Positions 1 to 12,138 of a stretch of 64,000 nucleotides of DNA are shown in pieces. The translations under genes were made by a program, and so were the position numbers. This DNA comes from Aspidapion aeneum. Lineage: Eukaryota > Arthropoda > Insecta > Coleoptera > Brentidae. Numbering within the stretch: position 1 is the first letter of the stretch; every line of letters begins with the position of its first letter. The notes under the pieces were generated by a model. That model had not been told where the DNA came from. It worked only from the letters and a program-made list of their open reading frames with translations, and searched no databases. The stretch covers positions 125,844,640-125,908,639 of the forward strand of contig OY755039.1 in the NCBI GenBank assembly GCA_963576565.1, in the 5' to 3' direction.

Positions 1-59
1 CCGTATGTGCTTTATTAAGCTTATCACACCACATAATATTAGATTTCAATCAATTAGTT

Positions 60-448
60 TCCTGAATAGGGTTTAGGGGAGGGAGGGGCAGTGCTGTTGC
101 GGCGGTATTCCGTGATCTCTCTAAAGCATTTGACTGCGTAGATAACAGAATATTGCTAAGAAAACTAGAGAAGTATGGTTTTCGGGGCACTGTCATGGTC
201 TTATTTGCGTCATCGTAGCCAAGTAGTGTTGAAGCCAGGATCGTCCTCATATTCATCTTCGTCTTTACTTATTCTTTTATATATAAACGGTAGTTCATTT
301 GGACATTTTTGGGGAGTTTGTTTTATTTGTTGATGATACCAGTTGCATCACAAATATGTTAATGTTCTTAGAAAGAGGATGTCCGAGGATTTGGCTAAGA
401 TAGGTGTGACTCGAACAGATTATGTTTTAATATCGATACAACAAACAT
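60..448 (+). pseudogene. Jockey-like LINE reverse transcriptase, 5' fragment
   Basis: Remnant of a non-LTR retrotransposon reverse transcriptase. Reading forward near 90-170 gives the RT palm-region signature [20 protein letters not shown] followed by YGFRG. A shifted frame gives [11 protein letters not shown] near 200-235, and a third frame near 318-355 gives VLFVDDTSCIT, the Y/FxDD catalytic box. At least two frameshifts separate these pieces, so it cannot be functional. The element continues at 1652 after the insertion at 457-1643. Jockey-like assignment rests on these motifs and on the C-terminal part downstream; other non-LTR clades of similar layout are possible. Confidence 0.8.
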
Positions 449-456
449 TCTAGGAT
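449..456. repeat. 8-bp target-site duplication (left), TCTAGGAT
   Basis: TCTAGGAT lies directly before the left inverted terminus at 457 and recurs exactly at 1644-1651 directly after the right terminus. Eight-base duplications are typical of hAT elements. Confidence 0.8.
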
Positions 457-1643
457 CAAGCGCGTCGATAAGGGGGGGGGGGGGTACTGGGGGTCAGTAG
501 AAGAGAATCCAAGAACTGAAGTTTTTTATTATCGAGCACTCGTAATGCAAAGCTCCCGAAAATTTGCAAAAAAAAAAATTAAGTATGTATAAGTTCAAAG
601 GTGTTATATAGTTCAAATTATACCCATTTGTAATGACGTCATTTTTGTTTATCCTTGTTTGGTATATTATAAACAGCGGTGACAATAAACTTAAAAAAAA
701 GTAGTGTCTATGATTTAAATAGGTAGGTAATTGGTTATGTGAAGTATCCGTCACTGTCAATCAAAAAACATTGATTGACAAAAATATCTACGCCATACTT
801 TTTTTCTTACCTGGTGACGTCATTACAAATGCGTATAATTTAGACTATAAGTATTTGTAAAGTTAAAAATAGGGTTTGTTGTGATTTGTAATTGAGTTTT
901 GGTCAGCTGAAACTAACGGTAAGAAAAACCTAAAATTTCTTTTATTGTAGTACAGAGTGGTCCAAATAGGACACTTTTGATAGGAAACGCCTATTTCTAG
1001 AGGAGATAGAAAAAAACTAACCTGCATTTTGCGAGCTCGATTTTCGTTAAAAAGTTAATGCCGAAAACCGCACATCGATATCTTAAACTACTTACAAGAT
1101 ATGGGGTGGTTTTCAATTTGGTGCATTTTCGACCCACCTTGTTTATTTATGAATATTTTTTATTTCTATAAAAACGTTCTTAAAGCACTCTTTTAAGAGC
1201 AATTTAACTGTCAAATTAAATTTTATCTTTACCTTTTAATTTTTGAGATATTACATAAAGTTTGTAATTTTCTTATGAAATGACCCTATTTTTATTTGAT
1301 TTTTGAAATCAGCGTAAAATTTCCTTTAAAATGGTGTGTCACACTTAATATTTTATTTATTGACTTTTTTAAATTTTTTTTATATTTTTATTTTTTTTAT
1401 TACCTCTTATTTTTTATTATTTTTTTTAGTTTGATCATTTTAAAATATTTTAAACCCATTCAGCAAACTAAAAAAAAATAAAAATGGTTTTGCGATAATA
1501 GCCTTCGCATTTTCATTATTTCCCATTAGCAAAATATTTTAGAAAAAACGCTGTCGTGAAAAGTTACCAAAAACCTAGTTACTAGGTTTTTGCAAAAGTA
1601 GAGCAGAGTACCCCCCCAAGAAAAAAAGCTATCGACGCCCTTG
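457..1643. mobile_element. hAT-type non-autonomous DNA transposon inserted in LINE
   Basis: About 1.19 kb with inverted ends: left CAAGCGCGTCGATA, and the right end read in reverse complement CAAGGGCGTCGATA. It is flanked by an exact 8-bp duplication, TCTAGGAT. A G run near 472-484 on the left and a C run near 1611-1617 on the right mirror each other just inside the ends. An inner inverted repeat pairs about 612-640 with 813-842 (both contain TGACGTCATT and an ATTTGTAAT-like stretch). No transposase motif was found in any frame; the only long frame, near 1296-1481, is a low-complexity F/L/I-rich translation of AT-rich DNA. The insertion splits the Jockey-like LINE. Confidence 0.75.
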
Positions 1644-1651
1644 TCTAGGAT

Positions 1652-2721
1652 TCAATCATGACATGCAGAATGTAAATTTGGGAAATTACTCCTTGCAGGA
1701 TAAGCCTGTAAGAAGGTTTTTGGGTGTACATATTGATAACCAGCTAAAATTTGAACATCATATATTTTATTTAAGTAAAAAGCTTTCTTCTGGGTGTTTT
1801 GCGTTAGAGTCGGGTTGGGCGTTGAAATGGCCAGGTGTGTGTACTTCTCCTTGTTTGAACCACATCTAAGATATGGTATTCCATTTTGGAGAACAGCTAG
1901 CCAATATCTGATCAACATTCTGTTTATTCTTCAAAAAAAAAAAAGCTGTTCGATTCGTCTCTGGCATTCACCAGAGAGAGTCCTGTAAGCCATATTTTGT
2001 CAAACAAAATACTGACGATAACGGCTCTGTTTGTTCTGGAGACAGCTACTACATTAGTTTATAAAAAATACAAGGCTATACAAAACACCGCTCCGCAACG
2101 TGCACCCGTTATTTTAACACGTCAAGGTCGTCGTAATCTTCCATTGCCCATTCCCAAGAGCAAATTAGCTGAAAAATCTTTAATATATGAGGCGCAGAAA
2201 GTTTTTAATCACTTGCCTGCTAGGAACAAATATGCGGTCCCTGTTAAACAGTTTAGAAAAAAAGAAAAAAAACTCTTACTTACTCTTACAAGTAGACCTT
2301 ACTACAGCTTATGTGAATTTTTCAAGGACCAGTTATATGTATAGACCTTGTTTGTGACCTATGTAAACCGTGTACCGTTATTTTTAAATTATATTGTACC
2401 ACTGTTTTATTTAATTTAACTTTATACTTTTTCAGTTTTACTAGACTATAATAAAATAGCAAACATTTCCTGTCTCAAGCCATTTTAGCCAAGGACAGTA
2501 AGAGACAAGAGTCAGATATACATATAAATAAAATAATACGTATAAGTTTTTATTTTATATTATTGTCTTTTTTTTGTGGGTGCGAGAGGACCTTTTATGC
2601 TTTTATCCTTATAAGTAATTAAAAAAAATATATTTTTTTATTTATACAGTATTTTTAGCCTGCTTTGTCAACAGAATGTTTTTTTTTGTTCTTGATAATA
2701 AAGTATGATTTGATTTGATTC
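1652..2721 (+). pseudogene. Jockey-like LINE, C-terminal part and 3' tail
   Basis: Continuation of the LINE after the hAT-type insertion. Frame near 1690-1800 gives RRFLGVHIDNQLKFEHHI, the conserved post-catalytic RT segment; a shifted frame near 1870-1900 gives RYGIPFWR, and 1997-2344 encodes the C-terminal tail ending in a TAG-containing 3' region. The tail includes PVILTRQGRRNLPLPIP and EAQKVFNHLPA, typical of Jockey-group RT C-termini. An untranslated stretch runs to about 2721, where GATAATAAAG is followed by a (TTGAT)n tail, the usual simple-repeat end of such LINEs. Frameshifts near 1790-1870 and 1990 disable it. Confidence 0.8.
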
Positions 2722-2751
2722 GCAGATAACATTAAAAAGAATTAAATATTT

Positions 2752-2880
2752 TTAGTTGTTCTTCATTCGCTTTGTTAGTGTCCATGATTCATACCCATAT
2801 ATCACCACCGGCCTAATTATTGTAGTATAGATCTTTTGTTTGAGAGCTCTTGTAAGAATCTTTGACTTACGAGAAAAAAC
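2752..2880 (-). pseudogene. RTE-type LINE RT C-terminal scrap
   Basis: Reverse-complement translation contains KILTRALKQKIYTTIIRP followed by VVIYGYESWTLTK. This matches the region after the RT domain in RTE-type and related LINEs (consensus like IRPVVTYGSETWT). Only about 40 residues remain, with no catalytic motif. It faces opposite to the Jockey-like LINE that ends just before it. Confidence 0.7.
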
Positions 2881-5069
2881 AATTTATTTAAAATTCCGAA
2901 AGCAATTCTAGCAGAAACCCTACTGGTTAAAATATAAAACAAGTTATACATCAGAAAATGCCAAATTGTGTACCAACTTTCACAAACATTTTTAAAGAGG
3001 AGATTTGTTTAAAGGACGTCCTGTATCTGAAAAATTAAGACGACATTAATGGACCCAAGAATTGCCTATATTAGGATCTTAGTCAATAACACCCTGTAGA
3101 TTAAACGAAATGAAGATCACCTTGCCTTACTCCTGAAGTTACATGTTACAATGCGTATGTACGTCCTGTAGCCTAATTTAGGTTCCAGGTTTGATCTAAA
3201 TATATAAAAAAACTTAAGAAAAAACTAAAAAAAACACCCTGTAGATTAGATTAGATAGAAAACGTTTACGGTTTGTTTATAGAAACTTTTAGTTTTAAAG
3301 TAAGGCAAATATTTATCCCTCTGCATTTGTAGGGCATGGGATTTAGGAACGTCCTGTATATTCAAATATATTAGCTGCTGGAGGGATTTTCTTTTTAATT
3401 AATTTATCTATGTATTTCAAAATCAGTTTTTTACAGATTTTCGTGGTATTAACTCTTTTTTTCCACGCTTCGAATCATACTTTAAGGGATAAAAAAGTTC
3501 TAAAATATGTCTTTCCTTTTTAGTCCGTATTCACCTCTTTTTAAACTGAATCTCGCTAAAACTTGACATGCACAATTTTTTGGATTTGTGTCCCTGAAAG
3601 TCAATCTACCTTTTTGGTAAACTTCACACAAGTTTTTATGACGTATGGTCTTCAAATTCTCATATTATTTAGCTTTTCAACCCCCTTATTATACTATTGC
3701 GCGAGTCAGACAGAGACGCATAGATATCGATTGGTGATAAGAATTTGACAATGGTCGTCTCGGAGCTTTAATGCCGCCCGATTATTGATTTTTTAGTGGA
3801 GGAGGATAATTGTTTTATATTAACTTGCAATATCATTTTTATTTTATAAAAAAATTAAACAAAATAAAAAACTAAGAATTTGCAACAATTGGTTAAAAGC
3901 CATTTTTCTTGATTTATGATTTTAAGAATGTTACCAAAATGTATTCGAGTATTAAAACAAATAGCCTTTATATTTTATAACTTTATGATCTATTTAATCG
4001 AAAAGATCGCCGGAGTTATTCTCTTATCGCGCCAGTTGGTTAAATTGTTTTTGAGTTAAGCCCCTGACACATATACGGGGTGTTTTACAACTTGTCCCAT
4101 ACATTTTAACCACACGTTCCGGGTTATATAATATATAATTTACAAAAAAAATATTTTTTATTTCTGTGTTCAAAATTTTTTAAAATTGAATTTAAATCAC
4201 CCAAACTTGCATTCAATTCAATGTAGACAATTTTAAATACCCTTGGAAAAAATAAGTAGGTTTTTTATAACTTTCCAAAATTTTTATCTCATTTTTTATT
4301 GGACTTAGATTTTTTTCCATAAATCTACGTCTTCACTAAGCCAGAACATGTGGTTAAAATTTGTCAAAAGAAGTTGTTAAACACACTGTACTGTGTCGAC
4401 TCACCCTTTATATTGTTAAGAAAAAAAATGTCTTAATCCACCAATTCTACATATTTAACACAAGATTTTTAAGTTTTAGAGATATATATTTTTTTTCTGA
4501 TAATATCTTTAAAACTATAAAATCCAGACATAAAGTAGTACTACTAAATCCAAGCAAAAAATTATATTATTATTTTAGAAAATCTACAGGTTGATTAAAA
4601 ATACAAAATTATTAAATTAATAAAATTTTATCAAAATATTGATTTGCATAAAAAAAATATTTTTTTTGCAAAATGATTATTTTAATTTACTTTTTAGGCG
4701 AAGCCCGTATGAAATATTTCTTATTACCAAAATACAAGCTGATTTTTTTCCTACAAATGGTAAATTAACACTTTTAGTCTATCATGGATAACAAACGCAC
4801 ACATCACAAACAGATAAAAGGCTGGAGACATCAGATAATTTTTTTCTTTAGGTTATTTTGGCACAACTGCGAAAAATTAAAAAAAAACAGAACGGAAGTC
4901 TATTGGACAAATTAGTATTTTGATTACTACATACATAAGTATTTACAAAACAGCTTATCTTATAATAAAGAAAAGTTTGTTAGATTCCTGTCCAATCAAG
5001 ACAAATAATTTTTTTTATATTATCGAGTTTTCTTTTGAGCTGATTTTTGTTATGTGCGATTTTGATTTG
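2881..5069. other. AT-rich intergenic DNA with old dispersed repeats
   Basis: No convincing coding sequence. Short phrases such as AACACCCTGTAGATTA (near 3088 and 3234) and a block at about 3005-3120 resemble the block at 14490-14600 (both have 'GGATCTTA.TCAATAACA'), so they are old copies of one dispersed repeat. A GGGGTGTTTTACAA phrase near 4077 may be another repeat end. The frames at 3563-3748, 4361-4594 and 4920-5111 are low-complexity and unsupported. Confidence 0.5.
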
Positions 5070-5754
5070 ATACAAGACGCTAGCCCTACCAAGTCCATTT
5101 CCAATCCCTGACTTCGCATGCGTAGATCTACCAATATTATTTACCTCATGTATTAGAATAGATGTACAGGGTGATTTTCACTTGAATGATTCTAACCATA
5201 TGAAAATAGAAAGTTTCAAAAACCTAACCTAACGAAACCTAATCTAAGATCTAACCGAACCGAACCAAAGCAAACTAAACCAATATTTTTTTTCAAAAAA
5301 AAAACTTTCCTGACTTCCTACCCGGGATCCTAGAGGATGTGAATCTGAACCGGACCGTACCGAACCGAACCTATCCAAACCTAACCCTACCCAACTAAAC
5401 CTAATTAGCAGTACGTGTTGTAGTTTAGTTTGGTTAGGTTAGGTTTGGTTCAGTTTAGTTAGGTTCGGGTTTGGTTCGGTTCGGATTCACATCCTCTAGG
5501 ATCCCGGGCAGGAAGTCAGGTAAGTTTTTTTTTTTTTAATTATTGGTTCAGTTTCCTTTGGTTCTGTTCGGTTAGATTTGATTAGGTTTTGTTAGGTTAG
5601 GTTTTTGAAACTTTCTATTTTCATGTGGTTAAAATCATTCAAGTGAAAATCTCCCTGTATTCATCTATTCTAATACATGAGCTAAATAATATTGGTAGAT
5701 CTGCGCATGCGAAGTCAGGGATTGAAAGTGGACTTGGTAGCACTAGCGTCTTGG
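5070..5754. mobile_element. Foldback (hairpin) element with TTAGG-like arms
   Basis: Two long inverted arms of about 330 bp, 5070-5400 and 5410-5754. The outer ends pair ACGCTAGCCCTACCAAGTCC with the reverse complement of GGACTTGGTAGCACTAGCGT; further in, both arms carry the CTGACTTCGCATGCG box, the AATATTATTTA box and the TTGAATGATT box. The central 200 bp consists of CCTAACC / GAACCGAACC-type repeats on the left and their complement on the right, separated by about 10 bp near 5410. No coding capacity. This is a MITE or foldback element able to form a long hairpin. Confidence 0.75.
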
Positions 5755-6501
5755 GATTTATGATTGTAAGTTATATTTAACAGTTATCTATCTTAAGTAT
5801 ACCGTATACGTATCATTATAGTATCTAGGGTCTCTAGACAATTGATACGAAAAAATCGTTAACTAATTTTTAGGAAAAATTATAATTTTGGGTTGTAAAC
5901 TTGGTTAAAGAGAACATAATCGAACCGAACCATACTTCAATACTAAAAACTTCAAATTAAAAAATCAGATAAAACTATTCGGGCAAAAAATGGAAGTAAC
6001 TCACCTACTAAGCTCCTGCATATCACTAAAAAATTCTCCAATTTTTCGTAAAATCCTTGAAACTAACAAAAACTAGAACATTTTTCACTACCTGAAACGA
6101 ACTTTTCTTTTAATTTTCACAATTTTACAAAATTTGATAAGATTTTCTGCAAGCGAGTTTCGCTGCTTGACGGAGAAATGGAGGAAAATGGGAAAATCAA
6201 GAAACATGTATTATCGATTCGGCGCCAAGGGCGAGTCGCCTGCGTTAAGAGAGCTTGTATGTGGCAGTCGCCTAGTGTATTGATCGGTAATGTTCGTCTA
6301 ACGAAAGAACTTCGCTTTGTTGCGTTAAACTAGAAATAAAGTTCCTTTTAAAACGGCTTTTTGGCACTAGGAGGAATAAAACTTTAATTTTGAGGAACAA
6401 AACAGTGTCATAACAATCAAAATCCCAGTAACTTAATTTTAATTAGTTTATTGAAGGATTTTATTAAAACGATACATCGAGTAAAGCCTATATGAATAAT
6501 T
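5755..6501. other. AT-rich spacer, nothing recognised
   Basis: No coding signal or repeat structure stands out. A slightly GC-richer patch at about 6150-6330 (GATTCGGCGCCAAGGGCGAG) is unassigned. Confidence 0.4.
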
Positions 6502-6515
6502 TAGTTAACAGAAGC
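6502..6515. mobile_element. Left end of palindromic MITE split by copia
   Basis: TAGTTAACAGAAGC here, joined across the copia insertion to CACCAACCGAGGGTGTTCAC at 11226-11245, matches the reverse complement of the MITE's right end (GTGAACACC...GCTAACTA, about 11377-11414). The last 5 bp, GAAGC (6511-6515), are the copia target duplication. Confidence 0.65.
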
Positions 6516-6701
6516 TGTTGATGTAAACGGGATTTAGCGGTACTTTTAAGTATTTTTAGTAAGAAAAATATACGACAGTTACGTGACTATTCACTAACTA
6601 TTCACTATATTTGACATCACATATTACATACTAGATAAAAAAATAAGCTACAGTGTGAACAAAGTGATGCAGATGCTTTCTAAAGGTAACCTTCTTCAAC
6701 A
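6516..6701 (-). repeat. Copia element 3' LTR (left copy)
   Basis: 186 bp, TGTTGATG...CTTCAACA, bounded by TG/CA. It matches the copy at 11042-11220, differing mainly by a short duplication of TATTCACTAAC-like sequence near 6585-6600. Flanked on the outside by GAAGC, which recurs after the other LTR. Very short LTRs are typical of some copia elements. Confidence 0.9.
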
Positions 6702-6711
6702 CCTTCCCTCA
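6702..6711 (-). promoter_or_regulatory. Copia polypurine tract
   Basis: On the minus strand GAGGGAAGG directly precedes the 3' LTR start (TGTTGAAG). This is the expected position and composition of the plus-strand primer site. Confidence 0.7.
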
Positions 6712-9700
6712 TTGAAACAATTTGATATTCAGCAATCCCATAGCTTCTCGCAACTTTTGTAAACGAGGTCTAAATAAGGGTTTGGTCATAACATCGGCAA
6801 GTTGGTTCTCTGTTGAAACTTTCTTTACTATCAGAGATCCTTCTAATACCAACTCTCTTACGAAAAAATGTCTAATATGTATATGTTTAGTGCGGCGATG
6901 GAATTCAGGATTCTGCGTTAATCGAATTGCAGCCTCATTATCAACCATTAGTGTTGGAATAGTTCTTATTGGCATTATTTCTTGAAAAAGATATTTGAGC
7001 CAAACTATTTTTTTTGAAGCTTCACTAGCAGCTACAATTTCAGCTTCCGTTGAAGAAATTGCAACTGAGGTCTGTCTTTGACTTAACCAGGATACCGCCC
7101 CGCCAGCATACATACAGAGAACTCCAGAGGTGGAGTGGCCAGTATCTTCATCACCACCATGATCAGCATCACTAAAACATTCGAGTTTGTCTCCAACTCC
7201 AGGTTTGTAGGTGAGACCAAACTCTGAGGTTTCTTTCAAATATCGGAATATTCTTTTTACTTTGGCAATGTCAAGATTTGTTGGGTTTTCTAGTTTTCTA
7301 GACACTACACTGACAGCATACGCAATATCAGGTCGCGTACCAGTCATACGGTACATAAGGGCATCAACAGCTTCTCGGTAGGGAAAAGAGTTATTTGATT
7401 TTTCAGATTCTTCCTTCCCTAATAGAATATTCTCTTTGACTATCGGCGTCGAAACTAGATTACAGTCTTTCATTCCAAAACGCTTTTTTCGTGTAAGCAG
7501 CTTGATTAACCTGAACTGAGCCATTGCCTCTTTCAATTTCAAGTCCAAGAAAATAAGAAGCTGGTTTTATGGTAATTTTGAATTCTTGCTTCAAATTTTC
7601 TAAAAAGGAGGTTTTTAGCTTTTCATTGGTAGAAGCAAGTAACCCGTCATCGACATACAAGGCAAGAAGTAGCATATCTTCACCTTCTTTCTTTACAAAC
7701 AGAGGGATCAGCATCACTTCGTTTGAAGCCAAGTGCAGTAATATGATCACTAAAGCGCTTGTTCCAGCACCTTGGTGCTTGCTTTAACCCATATAAGCTT
7801 CTTTGAAGATAACATACTATAACTTCCGGCTGTTTCATGTAAACCTCTTCATCTAATTTTCCATACAAAAATGCTCTAGAAATGTCAAATTGTGTTAAAG
7901 ACATATTTTTACTTGCTGCAACGCTAAAGAGAGCTCTGATAGTTCCACCTTTTGCTACTGGGCTGTAAGTTTAATCATAATCTTTGCCTTTTCTTTGAGA
8001 ATATCCTTTAATGACGAGTCTAGCTTTATATTTGTCAATGGTACCATCTGGATTTGTCTTTAACTTAAAGACCCACTTACATGGAATGGCCTTTTTATCT
8101 GATGGTAACATTTTAATCGTCCACGTATCATTTTCTCTCAAGGAATCTAATTCTCGTTGCATGGCTAAAATCCAGTTTTCTCGATCTTCACAACTTACTG
8201 CATCCTTGTAGGTTAGTGGCTCTCTTGACTCACTTATTTCAGCAGCAACAGTCATTGCAAATTCGTCAAATCGTTGTGGCATTTTTAAGTTTCCTCTTTC
8301 TCTTAAATGTCGTCTTCGATATTATTTTCATCGATCAAGGATTCAAGAGAATCTTCCAAACTGCCTTCTTGGCGTCTTGTATTGCTTCGTCTCTAGATTT
8401 TCATGACTGCCTTCTTCAACTGCGTCTTGTATTGGTCTATCCATATCTGTATTTTCATCTTGAAATATATCTTCATTGTTTAACGAATTTTCTTTCGTAT
8501 CACCCATCTTTACACCTTGGAGAGGCACCTCTACTACTGGAGGTAAAGAAGGACATTCAGGTGGCTCTCTTAGATATGCTAAGGGTTTAAATTCGTCAAA
8601 AAAGACATCTCGAGATTATTTCTCTTTTGAGACCATATACGAAAACCATCATCATTTTCCTAACCAATAAGAACACCTTTTTAACCTTTTTTGTCCATTT
8701 TTCGCCTGTTTTTCTTAGGAATGTGAACATAACAAGTGCTTCCAATGACTTTTAGGTGCTTAATGTTTGGCTTTTTATGATACCATACTTCGTGTGGTGA
8801 CTTGTTCTCAATTCCAGAGGCTCAGGTTCTATTTAAAATATAGGTTACTATATTACATAATTCTGCCCAAAAGGATTGATCAAATATACCTTCCCTTGCG
8901 TGCATCAAGGTTGCAGTTTCAACAACCGTTCTGTTTTCTCTTTCTAAGCACCTATTTTGCTGTGGCGTATAAGGCATAATTAATCTTTGTTTGATTCCTT
9001 CCTGGTCTAGAACTTTCTTTACTTCAGAATTATCAAATTCGTCTCCGTTATCAGACAAAAGTTCTTTCACTGTGTACCCTGTTGTTTTAATTTTAGCCAA
9101 TACGATTTTTAACTTTTTAATAACTTCAGATTTTTGTTTAATCAAGTAAATAAATCGGTACCTACAATGATCATCTTTGAATATGACATAATAACGAAAA
9201 CCTTGATTTGAAGTCTCAAATGGGCCACAGACATCTGTATGGATTAGCTCACCGGGCATATCTGATCTTTTTCTTTTCCCAAACTTTTGAATATGAGCTT
9301 TACCATAGAAAGTTCGTTGTCCAAGGGTACATTTATGCCTAACTCTCTCGCTAACACAGTTTGTTCTGGTGACCTCATCTTTCATGATATAACTGTAAAA
9401 TATTTTTGCTAGAAACAGTATTTACCTCAACTGCAGACTCTGGCTTAATGGTTTTTAGTTTTAATTCAAAAAGACCACCATTTTTAGTACGATATCCAGT
9501 CAAAATGATTCTACCATCGTTTCTTAGGTGGCATTTTCTAAAATTAGAACTAAACTGACTGTTCGGCAACTTGTCCTGTGCTGATAAAACGGAGAACAGG
9601 TTTTTCTTTATAGATGGAACATACCATACATCTCCCAATCTTAACCTCTCCCATTTTCCATAAACTTCAGCCTCTACAAGTATGACACCTTTTCCTACAG

Positions 9701-10920
9701 CTTGAACCGAGTCACCATTTGCAGTAAAAACTTTGGACTTCCATCGAAAAATTGAAAACTGTCAAATACATCATCTCTGTTTCTAATATGGTTGGTTGCA
9801 CCATTATCTACAAACCAGGAATCATAATTGCATTCTGATGTAAAAATTTTAGTGCTTTCTGCTACTAGTAACATGTTTGTACACTTTTGTTTATCTGTGC
9901 CTCTCAAATATTTTTCTTTTTTATTATCTTTTTTAGGTCGACCATCTGCTTTCCATTTCTTACAATGTCTTATCATGTGTTCTGGGTTTTGACAATAATG
10001 ACAAACTACAGATTCTCTGGATTTACCTGACTTTTTTCCTCTTTCCATTACTAGCGCTTCTTGGCTATTCACAACATTTTTAGAATCTAAAGCCTTCTCA
10101 TACGCGCGTAACTGACTAGTCAGATTATCAATTGTCCTATCTTTCTTGGAAACTAGCATCCAACTTGACTTAAAAGAAAAATATTCTTCAGGTAACTAAT
10201 AAAAGTTATGGGCTTTTTCTTAAACAACTTAGTAAATGATTGCGTTTATCTAATTGCAGAAATTGAGCGCGGTTACTTTCGTATAAGTTTTTATTTCAAG
10301 CTCTCAAATTTATACTGACTTTTTCAACTGTTACACTAACAAGACTTATCATTAAAAATCACTCTACTATTATACTAGGGAACTAATAACAATAAATAAT
10401 ATTTCTGTCAGTAACGTGTCTGGCAAGTCGCAATTGCACTGATTTCCAGTCGAATTTTTTTTCTTTTCTCATTTCATTTTGCAAATTGTTCCACACATTT
10501 TTCAACTTTGACGTATGCGTCGCCATGTCATCTCAGAAATCTTCTTATACATAAAAAATTCGGTGCATAAATCGTATGTTTTATCTTCTTCGGACCCATT
10601 ATACAGTCGATGAAGTTCGAGCCATACCTCACGTGCACTTGGAAATCTCATTACCTTTTGAAGAGTTTCTTCAGTCATATTTGTGGAAATCAAAAGCAAA
10701 ACTTGACTATCAACTTTCATAAAATGCTCTAAATCTCCTTGATATCGCTTTCTTTCTTCGACGGTAGCACTTTCATTGAAAACTTTAGGCATTTTATATT
10801 TACCTTCGAGAATATCAATAGCTCCAGATATTCTACGAGTAGCACACATAACTTATACTTCCAGGTCAACCAATTATTCTTTCCGTCCAAAAAACCAATT
10901 TGGACTTTTGTAGACTCCAT
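6709..10920 (-). pseudogene. Copia (Ty1/copia) gag-pol, decayed
   Basis: A single gag-pol gene on the minus strand, now broken. Gag begins at 10920 (MESTKVQIGFLDGKNNW). A CCHC knuckle (CHYCQNPEHMIRHC) is near 10000. The protease has WFVDNGATNHI near 9800-9830. Integrase spans about 9638-8822 with HTDVCGPF, LSDNGDEF and TPQQNRCLERENR, giving the D, D and E positions. RT starts about 8282 (PCKWVFKLK) with YVDD near 7650, and RNase H runs to 6709 (SDADHGGDEDTGHSTSGV, ISSTEAEIVAAS, ending in a region with QLADVMTKPL). Breaks occur at about 10500-10160, 9690, 9380, 8820-8290, 7970-7904 and 7500. The order integrase before RT is diagnostic for copia. Confidence 0.93.
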
Positions 10921-11025
10921 AATTCAATCTTTTAGCAAGAATAACTTGAGCTCAACAAAACTATAAAACTGGTCTGGTTTCTTCCTGAAATCGTATTTTT
11001 TCTCGTTCAACAACCAATTCGCTAA

Positions 11026-11041
11026 CCACGCTCTGCTACCA
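11026..11041 (-). promoter_or_regulatory. Copia primer-binding site (tRNA-iMet type)
   Basis: Directly inside the 5' LTR the minus strand reads TGGTAGCAGAGCGTGG. This fits complementarity to the 3' end of an initiator methionine tRNA (ending CTCTGCTACCA). Confidence 0.75.
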
Positions 11042-11220
11042 TGTTGATGTAAATGGGATTTAGCGGTACTTTTAAGTATTTTTAGTAAGAAAAATATACG
11101 ACAGTTACGTGACAACTATTCACTATATTTGACATCACATATTACATACTAGATAAAAAAAATAAGCTACAGTGTGAACAAATTGTTGCAGATGCTTTCT
11201 AAAGGTAACCTTCTTCAACA
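11042..11220 (-). repeat. Copia element 5' LTR (right copy)
   Basis: 179 bp, nearly identical to 6516-6701. Followed by GAAGC (11221-11225), the second copy of the 5-bp target duplication. Confidence 0.9.
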
Positions 11221-11414
11221 GAAGCACCAACCGAGGGTGTTCACAGAATCGAACGTTTGATTTGAAGCCTCGCAGCGCTCGGCAGCTTTCCCTCTTTTTT
11301 TGAATGGGTTTCATGGAAGAGCATGCAACCCATTCAAAAAAAAGAGCGCTTCGGGGCGTCAGATCAAACGCTCGAGCTTGTGAACACCTTCGGTCTGTGT
11401 TTCTGCTAACTACC
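11221..11414. mobile_element. Palindromic MITE (main part)
   Basis: The two halves pair around a centre near 11318: GGTGTTCAC...CGTTTGAT, CTTTTTTTGAATGGGTT and CATG on the left match AACCCATTCAAAAAAAAG, GATCAAACG and GTGAACACC on the right. Its true left end lies before the copia element at 6502-6515. No coding capacity. Confidence 0.75.
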
Positions 11415-12138
11415 TTATCTCTATGACAAAAGTAACTGGCTTTAGTAGGTTTTTCTTTAATGGAAGAGTTGCACTTTGAGTTTTTAGATTTCTAGAGGAT
11501 GAAAGAGATAACATTTTTTTAGTATATTAGTTTTGTTTAATTAAGATTTTTGATTATGTTTATTGCAAATTTTGAACATTTATTTGTTTTTATTTTCTTA
11601 AATAACTACATAACATATCATCCAAAAATTAAGAGCATTTAATTTGAAAATAAATTTAAAATAAGGTAAGGGGAAGCAAGCCTTTTATCACCCCCTCCCT
11701 CCCGAAATTCCTACCCAAATTGGTGTCAGATTTTTAAAAGATATTTTACCTTTTTAGTTTTTTTAGATTCAAAATTCATATTTTAATGCCTAAAAAGTTA
11801 TGTTTTTGTGTTATATATGGAGCAAAATTATTTATTTTTACTTTTCTAAATATCGCTGTGGATATTGCTGCCTTGTTTATCTACGATTTTTTGTGGGTTT
11901 GTTTTTTAGTAATAATGTTATAATTTTAAAAGCAAATTTTTAATAAAAATATTTTGTTTTAGTCTACTTGAATAGCCAGTAGAGCACGGTCTATCTGCTT
12001 AACATAAATAGCATTTAATTTGAGAATTGCGTTTGTAAATAAGATTTTTTTTCCATTTTTATTTTTGCTTCTATTATTTTCTTAAAATTTAAATACAATA
12101 AGGTGAGAATAATTTCTTTCTATCTTCTCTTGAAGCAC
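11415..12138. other. AT-rich spacer, nothing recognised
   Basis: Very AT-rich DNA without repeat structure or coding frames that I could support. Confidence 0.4.

Noticed and set aside
1296..1481. 61-codon phenylalanine-rich frame
   Set aside because: T-rich low complexity inside the hAT-type element.
5220..5480. Telomeric (TTAGG)n array
   Set aside because: Repeats are degenerate, mixed with GAACC, and mirrored in a hairpin element; not a telomere tract.
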